Shown one piece after another: positions 1-9,665 of a DNA stretch of 64,000 nt. The stretch comes from Frateuria terrea. GTDB lineage: Bacteria > Pseudomonadota > Gammaproteobacteria > Xanthomonadales > Rhodanobacteraceae. The notes below the pieces were generated by a model. That model was not told the DNA's origin and did no database searches. It saw nothing but the letters and a program-made list of their open reading frames with translations. The first letter of the stretch is position 1, and each line of letters opens with the position of its first letter. Where the stretch lies: contig NZ_FOXL01000003.1 in assembly GCF_900115705.1 (NCBI RefSeq), forward strand, positions 248,001 through 312,000. The letters are read 5' to 3'. A program made the translations under genes and the position numbers.

Positions 1-2
1 AG

Positions 3-1589
3 CGCGACCTCGCCACACTGTGGGCCAAGCCCAGCCTGCCCAACGCCTGCGACACGGTGCTCGCCGCCGCCCACGATGCCGGCCTGCTCACCGACGCGCG
101 CCTGTGGACGCGTATCGATCGCGCACTCGACGGCGGCCAGGCCGGCACGGTCGCCGCGCTGGCCGCCTGGCTGCCCGGCGAGGAGGGCAAGGTCGCCGCA
201 CGCCTGGCGCAGGCCTTGCGCGACCCGGCTGCGGCCGTCGCCGACGCAGCGAACTGGCCGGATACGCCGCGCCACCGCCAGGCTGCCGCGCTGGCTCTGC
301 AGCGCCTGGCCCGCCGCGACACCGAGGCCGCCGACGCCGGCTGGCAGCGCTTGCGCCCCCGTTTCAGCTTCACGCCCACCCAGCGCGACGGCGTGCTCTA
401 CGCGCTGGCGCTGTACCACGCCACCGACTTCGACGAACACGCCCTCGTCCGCCTCGCGGCCCTGCCCGCCGATGCGCAGACCGCCACCAGCCGTGAATGG
501 CGCGCCCGCGTCGCGTTGGCACGGCAGGACTGGCCCGCCGTGCTGGCCGCCCTCGACGCCATGCCGGCCGGGCAGCAGGACGAAGACGAATGGCGCTATT
601 TCCGCGCCCGCGCGCTCGCCGCCACCGGCCATGCGGACCAGGCCGATGCGCTGTACGGCAAGCTCGCGCAGGAACCGACCTACTACGGCTTCCTCGCCGC
701 CGACCGCGTGCAGGGCGACTACGCGATCTGCCCGCTCGACCCACCCGACGACCCGCAGCGCGAGCAGGACCTGCTCGCCCGGGCCGGCCTGCAGCGCGCC
801 TTCGAACTGTTCGCCGTGGACTTGCCGCAGCTGGCCCGCCGCGAGTGGTCGCATGCGCTGGACGGCGCCGACGCGGGCACGCTGCGCTTGGCCGCACGGC
901 TGGCCTACGAGCGGCAGTGGTACGACCGCGCCGTGTTCACTTATTCCAGCGGCGATGCGCTGCGCTACTACGACCAACGCTTCCCGCTGGCCAGCCAGGA
1001 TGGCGTGGTGCCGCAGGCACAGCAGGCCGGCATCGATCCGTCCTGGGCCTACGCGATCGCACGTGCCGAGAGCGCCTGGATGAGCGACGCGCACTCCGGA
1101 GCCGACGCGCGCGGCCTGATGCAGCTCGTGCCGGCCACCGCAGCGCAGGTTGCGAAGAAGAACGGGCTCGATTGGAGCGGCGGCCAGTCGCTGTACGACC
1201 CGGTGGTCAACATCGTGCTCGGCACGCGCTACCTGGCGCAGATGGCCGCGCGCTATGGCGGCGCACCGTGGCTGGCGAGCGCCGCCTACAACGCCGGCCC
1301 GAACAAGGTCGACGCATGGCTGGACCAGCGCGGCAGCTTGCCCGCGGACCTGTTCGTGGCGACCATTCCCTACCATGAGACCCGCGACTACGTGGCCCGC
1401 GTGATGGCGTTCGCCGTGATCTACGACTGGCGCCTGTCCGGCAAGGCCCTGCCGCTGGCGTCGCGGATGCCGCCGGTCGGTCAGCCGTACCGCCTTCCGG
1501 ACGTCCATTCGCCGCGCAGGGACGTCACCTGCCCCGCCACCTCGGCACCCGCTCCCGCCTCGAGCGCGGTGGCGGGCACCCCGCACTGA
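3..1589 (+). CDS. slt: Soluble lytic murein transglycosylase (5' truncated)
   Basis: The reading frame is open from the window edge, so the signal peptide and N-terminus are missing. It cleaves the MurNAc-GlcNAc bond of peptidoglycan in the periplasm, forming 1,6-anhydro ends. What remains is a long alpha-helical Ala/Arg-rich region of TPR-like superhelix type, followed by a C-terminal SLT domain. The SLT domain shows ARAESAW with the likely catalytic Glu, then [10 protein letters not shown], and [10 protein letters not shown], the usual goose-lysozyme-like signatures. The last ~40 residues are Pro/Ala-rich and probably disordered. The stop lies one base before the cca start, so the two genes are probably co-transcribed. 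Family assignment is firm; only the length is unknown. Confidence 0.93.
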   Translation, partial: RDLATLWAKPSLPNACDTVLAAAHDAGLLTDARLWTRIDRALDGGQAGTVAALAAWLPGEEGKVAARLAQALRDPAAAVADAANWPDTPRHRQAAALALQRLARRDTEAADAGWQRLRPRFSFTPTQRDGVLYALALYHATDFDEHALVRLAALPADAQTATSREWRARVALARQDWPAVLAALDAMPAGQQDEDEWRYFRARALAATGHADQADALYGKLAQEPTYYGFLAADRVQGDYAICPLDPPDDPQREQDLLARAGLQRAFELFAVDLPQLARREWSHALDGADAGTLRLAARLAYERQWYDRAVFTYSSGDALRYYDQRFPLASQDGVVPQAQQAGIDPSWAYAIARAESAWMSDAHSGADARGLMQLVPATAAQVAKKNGLDWSGGQSLYDPVVNIVLGTRYLAQMAARYGGAPWLASAAYNAGPNKVDAWLDQRGSLPADLFVATIPYHETRDYVARVMAFAVIYDWRLSGKALPLASRMPPVGQPYRLPDVHSPRRDVTCPATSAPAPASSAVAGTPH

Positions 1590-1590
1590 C

Positions 1591-2823
1591 ATGCGCCGCT
1601 ATCTGGTCGGCGGTGCGGTACGCGACCGGCTGCTGGGCCGGCCGGTGGTCGACCACGACCACGTCGTGGTCGGCGCCACGCGCGAGCACATGCTGGCGCA
1701 GGGCTTCAGGCCGGTCGGCAAGGATTTCCCGGTGTTCCTGCACCCGGGCAACGGTGAGGAATACGCCCTTGCGCGCACCGAGCGCAAGACCGGCCGCGGC
1801 TACCACGGATTTGCCTTCCACGCCGACCCGGACGTGACGCTCGAAGAAGACCTGGCCCGCCGCGACCTCACCATCAACGCGATCGCCGAAGACGAGCACG
1901 GTGTGCTGGTCGACCCGTTCCACGGCCGGCGCGACCTCGAGCAGCGCGTGCTGCGGCACGTCTCGCCCGCCTTCGTGGAAGACCCGGTGCGCCTGCTGCG
2001 CGTGGCGCGCTTCGCTGCACGCTTCGCACCGCTGGGCTTCCGCGTGGCCGAGGAGACCATGGCGCTGATGCGCGACATGGTCGCCGGCGGCGAGGTCGAC
2101 CATCTGGTCCCCGAACGTGTCTGGGCCGAAACCCGCCGAGCGCTGGCCGAGGCACAGCCGTCGGCTTTCCTTCGCGTGCTGCGGGACGCGGGCGCGCTGG
2201 CCGTGCTGTTTCCCGAGGTCGATGCCCTCTACGGCGTGCCGCAGCGGCCGGAGTACCACCCGGAAATCGATACCGGCGTGCACCTGGAGCTGGTGCTGGA
2301 CATGGCCGCGCGGATCGCCCCGGGCGACGACCTGGTCGGCTTCGGTGCGCTGTGCCACGACCTGGGCAAGGCGTGCACCCCGGCCGACGTGCTGCCCAGC
2401 CACGTCGGCCACGAGCATGCCGGGGTCGCGCCGCTGCGGGCGCTGGCCACCCGGCTGAAGGTGCCGGCCGAGCATGCCGCGCTGGCCGAGCTGGTCTGCC
2501 GCGAGCACCTCAATGCGCACCGGGCGCTGGAACTGAAGCCTGCCACCGTGCTGCGCCTGCTGGCCAAGCTCGACGCGCTGCGCCGGCCGCAGCGGCTGGA
2601 GAGCTTCCTCGCCTGCTGTGAAGCCGACAGGCGGGGCCGGCTGGGCAGCGCGGAGGCGTCGTATCCGCAGGCGGAATTTCTGCGTGCGGCACGGGACGCG
2701 GCCGCCGCCGTGGCCTCGGCCGAATTCGTGGCGCGCGGACTGGCCGGCCCGGCGATCGGCGAAGCGATGGACAGGGCACGCGTAGCTGCCATCGCGGCCG
2801 TACCCAGGCCCGTCACCCACTGA
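1591..2823 (+). CDS. cca: Multifunctional CCA tRNA nucleotidyltransferase
   Basis: This 410-residue protein adds or repairs the 3' CCA end of tRNAs. The N-terminus has the class II polymerase-beta-like nucleotidyltransferase signature [10 protein letters not shown] followed by the DxD metal pair in VDHDH. The conserved RRDLTINA and the [12 protein letters not shown] neck segment follow. The C-terminal half contains an HD phosphohydrolase motif (CHDLGK, around residue 259), as in E. coli Cca with its 2',3'-phosphodiesterase and phosphatase activity. Length matches the gammaproteobacterial enzyme (~410 aa). The ATG directly follows the slt stop, which suggests translational coupling. Confidence 0.96.
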   Translation: MRRYLVGGAVRDRLLGRPVVDHDHVVVGATREHMLAQGFRPVGKDFPVFLHPGNGEEYALARTERKTGRGYHGFAFHADPDVTLEEDLARRDLTINAIAEDEHGVLVDPFHGRRDLEQRVLRHVSPAFVEDPVRLLRVARFAARFAPLGFRVAEETMALMRDMVAGGEVDHLVPERVWAETRRALAEAQPSAFLRVLRDAGALAVLFPEVDALYGVPQRPEYHPEIDTGVHLELVLDMAARIAPGDDLVGFGALCHDLGKACTPADVLPSHVGHEHAGVAPLRALATRLKVPAEHAALAELVCREHLNAHRALELKPATVLRLLAKLDALRRPQRLESFLACCEADRRGRLGSAEASYPQAEFLRAARDAAAAVASAEFVARGLAGPAIGEAMDRARVAAIAAVPRPVTH

Positions 2824-2975
2824 CTGTTTTGCTGTCCTTCCCTTCCGGAAGAGGAACGGTGAAGGGCCGAGGTGTGCGCAAACACGGCGCGAGCGCATGA
2901 CATAAATCCGACATCCCTGTTGGCAGTTTGGGGCGAGCACGACTCCTCACCTCTTCCCGAAGCAACAAAACCAGG

Positions 2976-3006
2976 GGCCGGTGCACCGCACTACTAAGCA
3001 CCGGCC
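2976..3006. terminator. 9-bp perfect inverted repeat after cca
   Basis: GGCCGGTGC (2976-2984) pairs perfectly with GCACCGGCC (2998-3006) across a 13-base loop. It lies between cca and the sulfatase gene. No T-run follows, so it may be a Rho-dependent 3' end structure or a weak terminator rather than a classical intrinsic one. The segment 2830-2873 upstream also holds a weak REP-like palindrome around TTCCGGAA. Confidence 0.4.
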
Positions 3007-3019
3007 AAGCCCTGCCATG

Positions 3020-3025
3020 TATAAA
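3020..3025 (+). promoter_or_regulatory. Candidate -10 (TATAAA) for the sulfatase gene
   Basis: TATAAA lies 36 bases before the ATG at 3061, in an intergenic region of about 237 bases. No good -35 is visible at 17 bases, so this is only a candidate. A clear ribosome site (AAGGGG) sits 6 bases before the ATG. Confidence 0.35.
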
Positions 3026-3060
3026 GGTGAGCTGCGTCCAGAACCCGCCAAGGGGTTGCC

Positions 3061-5055
3061 ATGTCCTTGACCATCACGCCCAACCCACCGCTTCGCCTGC
3101 GCTTCCGCCCTTTGTGGTGGCTGGGGGTCACCTACCTGCTGATCGGCGTGGTCACGCGGATCGTGCTGCTGGCCATGTCCGGCCCCGGCGTACCGCCCAA
3201 CCCGCTGTACTGGCTCTATGCCTTCGGCATCGGTGCCTGCTACGACCTGGTCACGTTGCTCTACGTGGCCTGGCCGATGCTGCTGTTCCTCTGGCTGATG
3301 CCGCGGCGCGCCTACGTGTCGCGCGCGGGCCAGTGGGCCCTCTACCTGCTTGCGTTGCTGCTGATGTACTGGCTGCTGTTCGTGGCCGCCTCGGAGTTCG
3401 TGTTCTGGGGCGAGTTCGGCGTGCGCTTCAATTTCATCGCGGTGGATTATCTGGTCTATACCACCGAGGTGATCGGCAACATCCGCGAGTCCTACCCGAT
3501 CGGCCTGTGGATGAGCCTGATCGGCCTGCTCTCGCTGGCGATCGTGTGGCTGGGCCGGCGCTGGCTGCGCACGACCGACACAGGCAGCCGCCTGCTCGGC
3601 CGCAGCAAGGTGGTGCTGGGCTGGCTGGCGTTGACCGTGGTCTCGGTACTCGCCGTGAACGGCAGCATGAAGGACCACAGCGACAACATGTACGTCAACG
3701 AGCTGGCCGGCAACGGCATCTACCAGTTTTTCGCCGCCTTCCGCAGCAGCCACCTCGACTACTCGCGTTTCTACCGGACCCTGCCCGACCCGGTGGCGTT
3801 CGAGCGCGTGCGCAAGGCGCTCAAGACGCCCGACGCCAGCTACCTCGACGACGACCCCCAGGACCTCACCCGGGCGATCCGCAACCCGGGGCCCGAGCAG
3901 CACCTCAACGTGGTGCTGATCAGCGTGGAAAGCCTGTCGGCCGACTTCCTGAAGACCTTCGGCGCCAGCCACGGCGAAATCACCCCGCACCTTGACGCGC
4001 TGGCCAATGACAGCCTGTTCTTCGACAACGTCTATGCCAACGGCACGCGCACGGTGCGCGGCCTGGAGGCGCTGTCGCTGTCGATCCCGCCGACGCCCGG
4101 CGACTCGGTGCTGAAGATGCACCACAACGAGAACCTGTTCTCGCTGGCGGACATCTTCAATGATCGCGGCTACGTGTCCGAGTTCGTCTACGGCGGCTAC
4201 GGCTACTTCGACAACATGAACTATTTCTTTGCCCACAACGGCTACGTGCCGGTGGACCGCAAGGACATTCCCAAGGGCGCCACCATCCACAGCGAGAACG
4301 TATGGGGCGTGGCCGACGAAGACCTGTACACGCTGGCGCTGGGCGAGATGGACAAGATCCACGGCGAGGGCAAGCCGTTCTTCCTGCACATCATGACTAC
4401 CTCCAACCATCGCCCGTTCACCTTCCCCGCCGGCCGGGTGAAGGAGCGCAACGGCACGCGCGGGGGTGCGGTGGCCTATACCGACTGGTCGATCGCCGAC
4501 TTCATCGAGCGGGCGCGCAAGCGGCCGTACTTCGGCGACACGGTGTTCGTGATCACCGCCGACCACGACGCGTCCAGCGCCGGCAAGACCAGCCTTCCGG
4601 TCAACCGCTACCACATCCCGCTGTGGATCTATGCGCCCGGGCACATCGCGCCGCAGCGCGTGCACCGCTTCATGAGCCAGATCGATATCCCGCCGACGCT
4701 GCTCGGGTTGCTCCACTTCAGCTACCGCAGCCGCTTCTTCGGCTATGACATCTTCCAGCTACCGCCGGGGCGCGAGCGCGCCTTCCCGGCCACGTACGAG
4801 AAGCTCGGCTATCTGCACAACGGTTTGCTGACCATCCTGGAGCCGCAGAAAAAGGTTGAGCAGATGCGACCGGATTTCGAGACCGGCGATGCGGCACCGG
4901 TGCGCCAGCGCGACCCGGAGGACCTCGACGACGCCACCGCGTACTACCAGGTGGCCGCCGAACTGTTCAAGCAGGGCAAGCTGGTGCGCCGTCCGGCAGA
5001 TCGGACGCCGGTGCAGCCGCTGCCGGCGGAGGCGGGCAGTACCGCCTCCCCTTGA
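3061..5055 (+). CDS. LtaS/OpgB-like membrane phosphoglycerol or phosphoethanolamine transferase
   Basis: This 664-residue protein has about five N-terminal transmembrane helices (residues ~15-180) and a large periplasmic alkaline-phosphatase-fold domain. The domain opens with VVLISVESLSADFL (~residue 283), whose Glu is a metal ligand in the LtaS family. NGTRTVRGLEA (~327-337) supplies the presumed nucleophilic Thr. TADHDASSAG (~500) supplies the Asp-His metal ligands. Gram-negatives have no lipoteichoic acid, so the likely role is transferring phosphoglycerol to periplasmic glucans or a related surface substrate; the substrate is inference. The gene stands alone with its own candidate promoter and ends before a strong hairpin. 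Confidence 0.82.
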   Translation: MSLTITPNPPLRLRFRPLWWLGVTYLLIGVVTRIVLLAMSGPGVPPNPLYWLYAFGIGACYDLVTLLYVAWPMLLFLWLMPRRAYVSRAGQWALYLLALLLMYWLLFVAASEFVFWGEFGVRFNFIAVDYLVYTTEVIGNIRESYPIGLWMSLIGLLSLAIVWLGRRWLRTTDTGSRLLGRSKVVLGWLALTVVSVLAVNGSMKDHSDNMYVNELAGNGIYQFFAAFRSSHLDYSRFYRTLPDPVAFERVRKALKTPDASYLDDDPQDLTRAIRNPGPEQHLNVVLISVESLSADFLKTFGASHGEITPHLDALANDSLFFDNVYANGTRTVRGLEALSLSIPPTPGDSVLKMHHNENLFSLADIFNDRGYVSEFVYGGYGYFDNMNYFFAHNGYVPVDRKDIPKGATIHSENVWGVADEDLYTLALGEMDKIHGEGKPFFLHIMTTSNHRPFTFPAGRVKERNGTRGGAVAYTDWSIADFIERARKRPYFGDTVFVITADHDASSAGKTSLPVNRYHIPLWIYAPGHIAPQRVHRFMSQIDIPPTLLGLLHFSYRSRFFGYDIFQLPPGRERAFPATYEKLGYLHNGLLTILEPQKKVEQMRPDFETGDAAPVRQRDPEDLDDATAYYQVAAELFKQGKLVRRPADRTPVQPLPAEAGSTASP

Positions 5056-5088
5056 GCCTGGTTTCCTTCCTCCGGAGAGGTCGGAAGT

Positions 5089-5113
5089 AAGGTCCCGGCT
5101 CGCCCGGGACCTT
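5089..5113. terminator. 10-bp perfect hairpin between convergent genes
   Basis: AAGGTCCCGG (5089-5098) and CCGGGACCTT (5104-5113) form a perfect stem with a 5-base loop. It separates the plus-strand sulfatase gene from the minus-strand ABC permease. A-rich and T-rich stem ends suit a bidirectional terminator, but no long T-run follows on either strand. Confidence 0.5.
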
Positions 5114-5185
5114 CGACTCGGGCGTGGCGGCACGATGGGTACCGTCCACGCCATCTTTCCCCGCGAGCGTTGACTCTCAACGCGG

Positions 5186-5207
5186 CCCGCTCCCTGCGGG
5201 AGAGGGC
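5186..5207. repeat. REP-like palindrome
   Basis: GCTCCCTGCGGGAGAGGG core, one member of the dispersed intergenic palindrome family seen throughout this window (core CCCTCTCCC-N-GGGAGAGGG). It lies between two convergent genes. Confidence 0.5.
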
Positions 5208-5226
5208 GCAACGACGGCCTCCTGGC

Positions 5227-6435
5227 TCAGCCGGAAATCGCCAGCCGCTCGGAGCGGTAGAGCTGCATGGTCACCAGCGCGGCGATCAGCGCGGCCAGCG
5301 AGGTACCGGCCAGGCACAGCGCCAGCGGGATCGCGCCGACGCCCTCGCCGCGCACCAGGTCGAGGATGCCCAGGTGCTGGCCCAGCAGCGGCACCGCGTA
5401 CATCCAGTGCTGCGGCTTGATCGGCATCACCATCAGGAAGATGCTCGGCAGGATCGGCACCATCATCAGCAGCGAGAGGTAGGTCTGCGCCTCGCGGTAG
5501 CTCTTGGCGAAGGCGGCCACCAGCGACTGCAGCGCGCCGAGCAGCACGATCAACGGCAGCTGCAGCAGCAGCACGTGCAGGGCGAAAGATGGGCCCAGGT
5601 GGACTTCCATGCCGAGCTTGTCGGTCGGGATGAAGCGGCCGACCACCGAGAACGCGACCAGGCAGATCACCAGGCTGGCGGTGGAGAACGCGCAGATCGC
5701 CGCCAGCTTGCCGAGGAACACCTTCCAGCGCGGCACCGGATTGGCGAACAGCGGTTCCAGCGATTGCCGCTCGCGCTCGCCGGCGGTCAGGTCGATCGCC
5801 AGGTACATGCCGCCGATGAAGATGGTCAGCACGAACAGGTACGGCAGCATGTTGAACATCAGCACCGCGCGCGATTGCGCCGTGGCCTGGTCGCGCTTGG
5901 CCACCATCACCGGCGAGGCCAGCGCCGGCGAGAGGCCACGCGCCACCAGCCGCATCGCACCCTGCTGCCGGGAGTAGTTTTCCACCAGCTTGGTGACCCG
6001 ATCGACCGACGTGCCCGAGTCACGCTGGGAGGAGTCGTAGATCAGCTCTACCTGCACCGGCTCGCCCTTGCGCCAGGCCTTGGGATAACCGGCGGAGATG
6101 CGCAGCACCAGGTCGGCCTGCTGGTCGCGCACGGCCTGTTCCGGATTGGCGAGCGCCGGCTGCGGCAGCACGCCGCCGGCCTTCAGCGCGCCGACCAGGT
6201 TGGGCGCGTACTGCGCGCCGATCACCGGCACCTTGAGTGGCTGTTCGGCCTTGTCCAGTTCGCGGTTGACGGTGAAGCTGATCAGCATTGTGAACAGCAG
6301 CGGCGTCAGCAGCGGGCCGGTGAGGAACGCGCTGATCAGCGTGCGCCGGTCACGCAGGTTCTCGCGCACTTCCTTCAGGAACACCGTCAGGAACGCGCGG
6401 CTGCGCCGCAACGGGTGGGTCTCCATCTTGTTCAT
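5227..6435 (-). CDS. natB: ABC-2 type transporter permease (NatB-like)
   Basis: This 402-residue permease starts with MNKME and RRSRAFLTVFLKEVRENLRDRRTL, followed by a first transmembrane helix (~residues 30-55). A large extracytoplasmic domain (~60-190) and about five to six C-terminal helices complete it. This is the NatB/YhaP topology of ABC-2 exporters, known in Bacillus for sodium extrusion. The start codon overlaps the NatA stop by four bases (ATGA, 6432-6435), so the genes are translationally coupled. The substrate cannot be read from sequence; sodium is only the family precedent. Confidence 0.85.
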   Translation of the reverse strand: MNKMETHPLRRSRAFLTVFLKEVRENLRDRRTLISAFLTGPLLTPLLFTMLISFTVNRELDKAEQPLKVPVIGAQYAPNLVGALKAGGVLPQPALANPEQAVRDQQADLVLRISAGYPKAWRKGEPVQVELIYDSSQRDSGTSVDRVTKLVENYSRQQGAMRLVARGLSPALASPVMVAKRDQATAQSRAVLMFNMLPYLFVLTIFIGGMYLAIDLTAGERERQSLEPLFANPVPRWKVFLGKLAAICAFSTASLVICLVAFSVVGRFIPTDKLGMEVHLGPSFALHVLLLQLPLIVLLGALQSLVAAFAKSYREAQTYLSLLMMVPILPSIFLMVMPIKPQHWMYAVPLLGQHLGILDLVRGEGVGAIPLALCLAGTSLAALIAALVTMQLYRSERLAISG

Positions 6436-7166
6436 GCGGCCAGTCCCTCATCGGTGCCGATCAGTTTCACGAAGGCTTCTTCCAGGTTGGCCTCGCCGGT
6501 CTGGGCGCGAAGCGCGTCGGGCGTCTCGTCGGCCACCACGCGGCCATGCGCGATCACCACGATGCGATCGCACAGGGCGGCCACCTCCTGCATGATGTGG
6601 CTGGAGAACAGCACGCAGCGGCCCTCCGCCTTGAGCTTCAGCATGAACTGACGCAGCGCGCGGGTGGCCATCACGTCCAGGCCGTTGGTCGGCTCGTCCA
6701 GGATCACGTTGCGCGGGTCGTGCACCAGCGCACGGGCGATCGCGGTCTTCACCCGCTGGCCCTGCGAGAAGCCCTCGGTACGGCGGTCGGCGATGTCGGC
6801 CATGTCCAGCGCCTCGATCAACGCTTCGCGGCGGCTGCGCACCTCGTCGTCGGGCAGGCCCTGCAGGTGCGCGAAATAGTCGATGTTCTCGCGCGCGGTC
6901 AGGCGCTTGTACAGGCCGCGCGCATCGGGCAGCACGCCCAGGTGGCGGCGCACCGTGAGCGCGTCGGTGGCCGCGTCCACGCCGTCGACCAGCACCTGCC
7001 CGCGGTCGGGCTTCATCAGCGTGTAGAGCATGCGCAGCGTGGTGGTCTTGCCGGCGCCGTTGGGACCGAGCAGGCCGGTGATCTCGCCGTCGCGGGCGGT
7101 GAAGCTGACGCCGTCGACGGCTTTCACCGCGCCGAACGCCTTGTGCAGGTCCTTGACCTCGATCAT
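6432..7166 (-). CDS. natA: ABC transporter ATP-binding protein (NatA-like)
   Basis: This 244-residue nucleotide-binding subunit powers the downstream NatB permease. It shows Walker [10 protein letters not shown], a variant signature FSQGQR (in place of LSGGQ, as is usual in NatA), Walker B VILDEP, the D-loop NGLD and the switch His in FSSH. The start chosen is [12 protein letters not shown] at 7166, where canonical ABC homology begins; its ATG overlaps the stop of the upstream hydrolase (7163-7166). A longer reading upstream would lie inside the hydrolase and has no homology. Confidence 0.93.
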   Translation of the reverse strand: MIEVKDLHKAFGAVKAVDGVSFTARDGEITGLLGPNGAGKTTTLRMLYTLMKPDRGQVLVDGVDAATDALTVRRHLGVLPDARGLYKRLTARENIDYFAHLQGLPDDEVRSRREALIEALDMADIADRRTEGFSQGQRVKTAIARALVHDPRNVILDEPTNGLDVMATRALRQFMLKLKAEGRCVLFSSHIMQEVAALCDRIVVIAHGRVVADETPDALRAQTGEANLEEAFVKLIGTDEGLAA

Positions 7167-8737
7167 GGGGTCGCTCCGTTGAAGTCGATGAACAGCGGGG
7201 TCGGTTGCAGGCGATCCAGGCAGCTGGCGTCGAGCTTCTTCGGATCCGGATCCTTGATGAATCGCTCTACCAGCTGGGGCGCGCAGCCGGCGCCGATGAC
7301 GTTGTGGCCCTGGCCCTTGAGCACCAGATGGCGAGCGTTGGACAGGTGCGAGAGCACCTCCTCGCCGTAGCGCGGCGGCGTCACCGGGTCGTACTGGCCC
7401 GAGAGCAGCAGCGTGGGGATGGACGTCTGCAGCGGCTGGTGGAAGTCGGCCGGCCGGGTACCGTGCGGCCACACCGAGCACACCGCCTGCAAGGTGTCGA
7501 TCATGCGCGTGCCCAGGATGGTGTTGGCGTCCTGCGGACGGGGCGTGAGCAGGTCGGCGTCCTCGCTGCAGATCACCGAGGACTGCATGCCGCCGTTCAT
7601 GCTGTCGCCCAGGTCGCCGCTGATCAGCTTGGCCTGCCCCAGCAGCGGGCCGACGTCGCCGTGCGCCGCCGCGTCGATCGACAGCGGCAGCAGTGCGGCG
7701 GTGACCGGCGAGTAGGCGAACAGGCGCACCACGCTGGCCACCGCGTCATCGCTGAGCGTGCGCTCGACGCTCTGGTAGGTCTGCGGATCGCGGAAGCTGA
7801 CCTTGTGCGGGTTGGCGCGCAACGCGTCGCGCAGCTGGTAGAGCGTCTGGTAGGGATCGCCGAAGCGCGCCTTGCACGCAGGCTCCGCCGAGCAACGGGC
7901 GAACTGCGCCTTCAGCGCGTCGTCCAGGTTGCGCGCGAAGTCCTCGCCCAGCACCAGCGAGTTGGGCGCGACGCCGTCGAGCACGATGCTGCGCACGGCG
8001 TCGCCGTGGTGCATCGCGTATTGCTGCGCCACACGGGTACCGTAGGAAACGCCTACCAGGTCGAAGCTGGGCGCACCCAGCGCCTGGCGCGCGTCCTCCA
8101 GGTCGGCAACCGCAGCGGTGGTGGTGTAGAAGCGCGGGTCGGCCTTGGCCTGCACTTCCTTCAGGCACTGCGCCACCTGCGTGCGCAGCCGCTCGGCGTC
8201 GAAGCCGGCGATCGGCGCGGCCTTGTCCTGCTGGTCGGCGGCCTTGCAATCCAGCGGATTGGACTTGCCGGTGCCGCGCTGGTCGATCAGCAGCACATTG
8301 CGATGGGCCAGCAGCGGCTCGAGCGCCGGAGCCACCGTCGGCCAGGTTTCGGTTGCCGCCTGGCCGGGACCGCCGGCGAGGAACACCAGCATGTCCTTGG
8401 CCGGCACCTGCGCATCCGAGCGGACCACCGCCAGGTTCAGCGTGATCCGGCGGCTGTGCGGGTCGGCGCGGTTCTCCGGCACCTGGAACGGTGCGCACCA
8501 GGCGGCGGTGGTCAACCCACTGTCCGGCCGGCCCAGTTCGCAGGCGGTCAGGGTGAGCTGGCCGAGTTTCCAAGTACGCGGTTTCGCCGCCGCCTGCGGC
8601 TTGGCCGGCACGACGTCGGACGCCGGACCTTCGCCCGCTGCGGCCGGGCCGTGCGGGCGGAACTGGTTCCACGCCAGCAGGCCAAGCCCGACGGCAACCA
8701 CGACGATGCGCAACGCGGTGCGCGCTTTCAGAGCCAT
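7163..8737 (-). CDS. Secreted alpha/beta hydrolase, TAP/S33 aminopeptidase-like
   Basis: This 524-residue protein has an N-terminal signal or membrane anchor ([22 protein letters not shown]). The alpha/beta-hydrolase fold shows the oxyanion-side motif LAGGPGQ, the nucleophile elbow GVSYGT, the acid in [10 protein letters not shown] and the His in GQGHNVIG. It belongs with proteins annotated as tripeptidyl aminopeptidase or proline iminopeptidase-like (TAP C-terminal domain), acting outside the cytoplasm. The chosen start (8737) is preceded by an AAGGGG ribosome site; an in-frame start at 8842 would lie inside the upstream small gene. It is coupled by ATGA to natA, an unusual hydrolase plus NatAB arrangement. 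Confidence 0.85.
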   Translation of the reverse strand: MALKARTALRIVVVAVGLGLLAWNQFRPHGPAAAGEGPASDVVPAKPQAAAKPRTWKLGQLTLTACELGRPDSGLTTAAWCAPFQVPENRADPHSRRITLNLAVVRSDAQVPAKDMLVFLAGGPGQAATETWPTVAPALEPLLAHRNVLLIDQRGTGKSNPLDCKAADQQDKAAPIAGFDAERLRTQVAQCLKEVQAKADPRFYTTTAAVADLEDARQALGAPSFDLVGVSYGTRVAQQYAMHHGDAVRSIVLDGVAPNSLVLGEDFARNLDDALKAQFARCSAEPACKARFGDPYQTLYQLRDALRANPHKVSFRDPQTYQSVERTLSDDAVASVVRLFAYSPVTAALLPLSIDAAAHGDVGPLLGQAKLISGDLGDSMNGGMQSSVICSEDADLLTPRPQDANTILGTRMIDTLQAVCSVWPHGTRPADFHQPLQTSIPTLLLSGQYDPVTPPRYGEEVLSHLSNARHLVLKGQGHNVIGAGCAPQLVERFIKDPDPKKLDASCLDRLQPTPLFIDFNGATP

Positions 8738-8741
8738 GTCC

Positions 8742-8969
8742 TCAATCCCCTTCCCGTTCGAGTAATTGTCCAAGCCAACGCCGTAGCGCCGGTGCAGCTT
8801 GCCAGCCGTCGATGTCCACGCTGAACCCGGTGTGCCGTCCATCGCCGAAGGCGGCCGCGCGCGACGCCGGGACGTCGCCTGCTGCAGGTGCGGCTTCCTG
8901 CCATGCCGGCAGGCGCATGCAGAGCATGGCGAGCAGTACGGCGGCGATGGCGGCAGTGCGGCGACTCAT
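8742..8969 (-). CDS. Small exported protein of unknown function
   Basis: This 75-residue protein has an N-terminal signal-like segment (MSRRTAAIAAVLLAMLCMRLPA) and a short hydrophilic tail with GFSVDIDGWQ and RRWLGQLLE. I do not recognise a family. The ATG at 8969 is preceded by an excellent ribosome site (AGGAGG), which is the main evidence that it is translated. It sits 11 bases after a membrane protein gene and 4 bases before the secreted hydrolase in the same operon, so it may assist the hydrolase or the envelope. Confidence 0.6.
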   Translation of the reverse strand: MSRRTAAIAAVLLAMLCMRLPAWQEAAPAAGDVPASRAAAFGDGRHTGFSVDIDGWQAAPALRRWLGQLLEREGD

Positions 8970-8980
8970 GACGACCCCTC

Positions 8981-9370
8981 CTACAGCGACCAGTACCGAT
9001 AGCGCAGGCGCGCCTGGAGCTGGGCCAGCACGTAGCAGCTGAACAGCACCATCGGTGCGGCAACGAACGGCACCTCGGCCAGCTTCAGCGCCTGGACGAA
9101 GAACAGTGCCAGTACCACGCCCGCACCGGCGATGAAGGCGATCACCATCGCCTCCATTTCCAGCCGTCGGCGCATTTCGTCCATGCATTGCATGTGGCGG
9201 AACTCGGCCCAACCGGTCCAGGCGTAGCTCGCCATCAGCCCCGTCATCGCCAGCATCCGGCCCACCGGCGACAGGTGCTTGGCGTAGCGGGAGAACAGCA
9301 CCAGGACCACCAGCATGACCGTGGTGGGCAGCCACATGTGGCGCGCGTAGCGATGAAGCAATTTGTTCAT
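8981..9370 (-). CDS. Four-helix small membrane protein, unknown function
   Basis: This 129-residue protein has about four predicted membrane helices: residues ~13-27, ~37-50, ~75-92 and ~100-115. A short charged cytoplasmic segment (EFRHMQCMDEMRRRLE) lies between the second and third. It follows a small XRE regulator by 16 bases. Pairs of a minimal XRE protein with a small membrane protein are a recurrent arrangement in proteobacteria; the membrane partner may antagonise or localise the regulator, but this is inference. Confidence 0.72.
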   Translation of the reverse strand: MNKLLHRYARHMWLPTTVMLVVLVLFSRYAKHLSPVGRMLAMTGLMASYAWTGWAEFRHMQCMDEMRRRLEMEAMVIAFIAGAGVVLALFFVQALKLAEVPFVAAPMVLFSCYVLAQLQARLRYRYWSL

Positions 9371-9386
9371 TCCCTGTCCTCCGCCG

Positions 9387-9578
9387 TCAGTCCGGCTCGA
9401 AGATCGTTTCGATGGACTGCCCGAACAGCCGCGCGATCTTGAAAGCCAAGGGCAGGCTGGGGTCGTACTTGCCCGTTTCGATCGCGTTGATGGTCTGGCG
9501 CGACACGTCCAGCCGCTCGGCGAGGTCCGCCTGTGACCAGCCCCGGTCGCCGCGCAGTTCGCGTACCTGGTTCTTCAT
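9387..9578 (-). CDS. Minimal XRE-family (Cro/CI-type) transcriptional regulator
   Basis: This 63-residue DNA-binding protein is essentially a single HTH-3 domain: QVRELRGDRGWSQADLAERL, then SRQTINAIETGKYDPS as the recognition helix region. Such YozG-like regulators act as dimers, usually repressors. The start is MKNQVREL at 9578; the alternative start 57 bases upstream adds a Gly/Pro/Arg tail encoded by a GC hairpin and is unlikely. No strong ribosome site is visible. It lies in a membrane-protein/NatAB operon and is the obvious candidate to bind the two dyads at 10279-10340. Confidence 0.88.
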   Translation of the reverse strand: MKNQVRELRGDRGWSQADLAERLDVSRQTINAIETGKYDPSLPLAFKIARLFGQSIETIFEPD

Positions 9579-9583
9579 GGGAG

Positions 9584-9617
9584 ACCCGGTCCCGGGCCGG
9601 CGCCGGCCGGGACCCGG
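9584..9617 (-). promoter_or_regulatory. GC-rich hairpin abutting the XRE start
   Basis: GGTCCCGGGCCGGC and GCCGGCCGGGACC form a near-perfect stem (one unpaired C) ending a few bases before the XRE ATG at 9578. It could hide the ribosome site or attenuate read-through from the upstream membrane-protein gene. Function is inferred only from position. Confidence 0.35.
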
Positions 9618-9665
9618 GCCAGCGGCTTCGGACACCGATGGGCCGAGGGCAGCATGGCCATGGCA

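Noticed and set aside
2947..4716. Long minus-strand frame opposite the LtaS-like gene
   Set aside because: Composition is that of a GC-rich shadow; the plus strand encodes a membrane protein with recognisable catalytic motifs.
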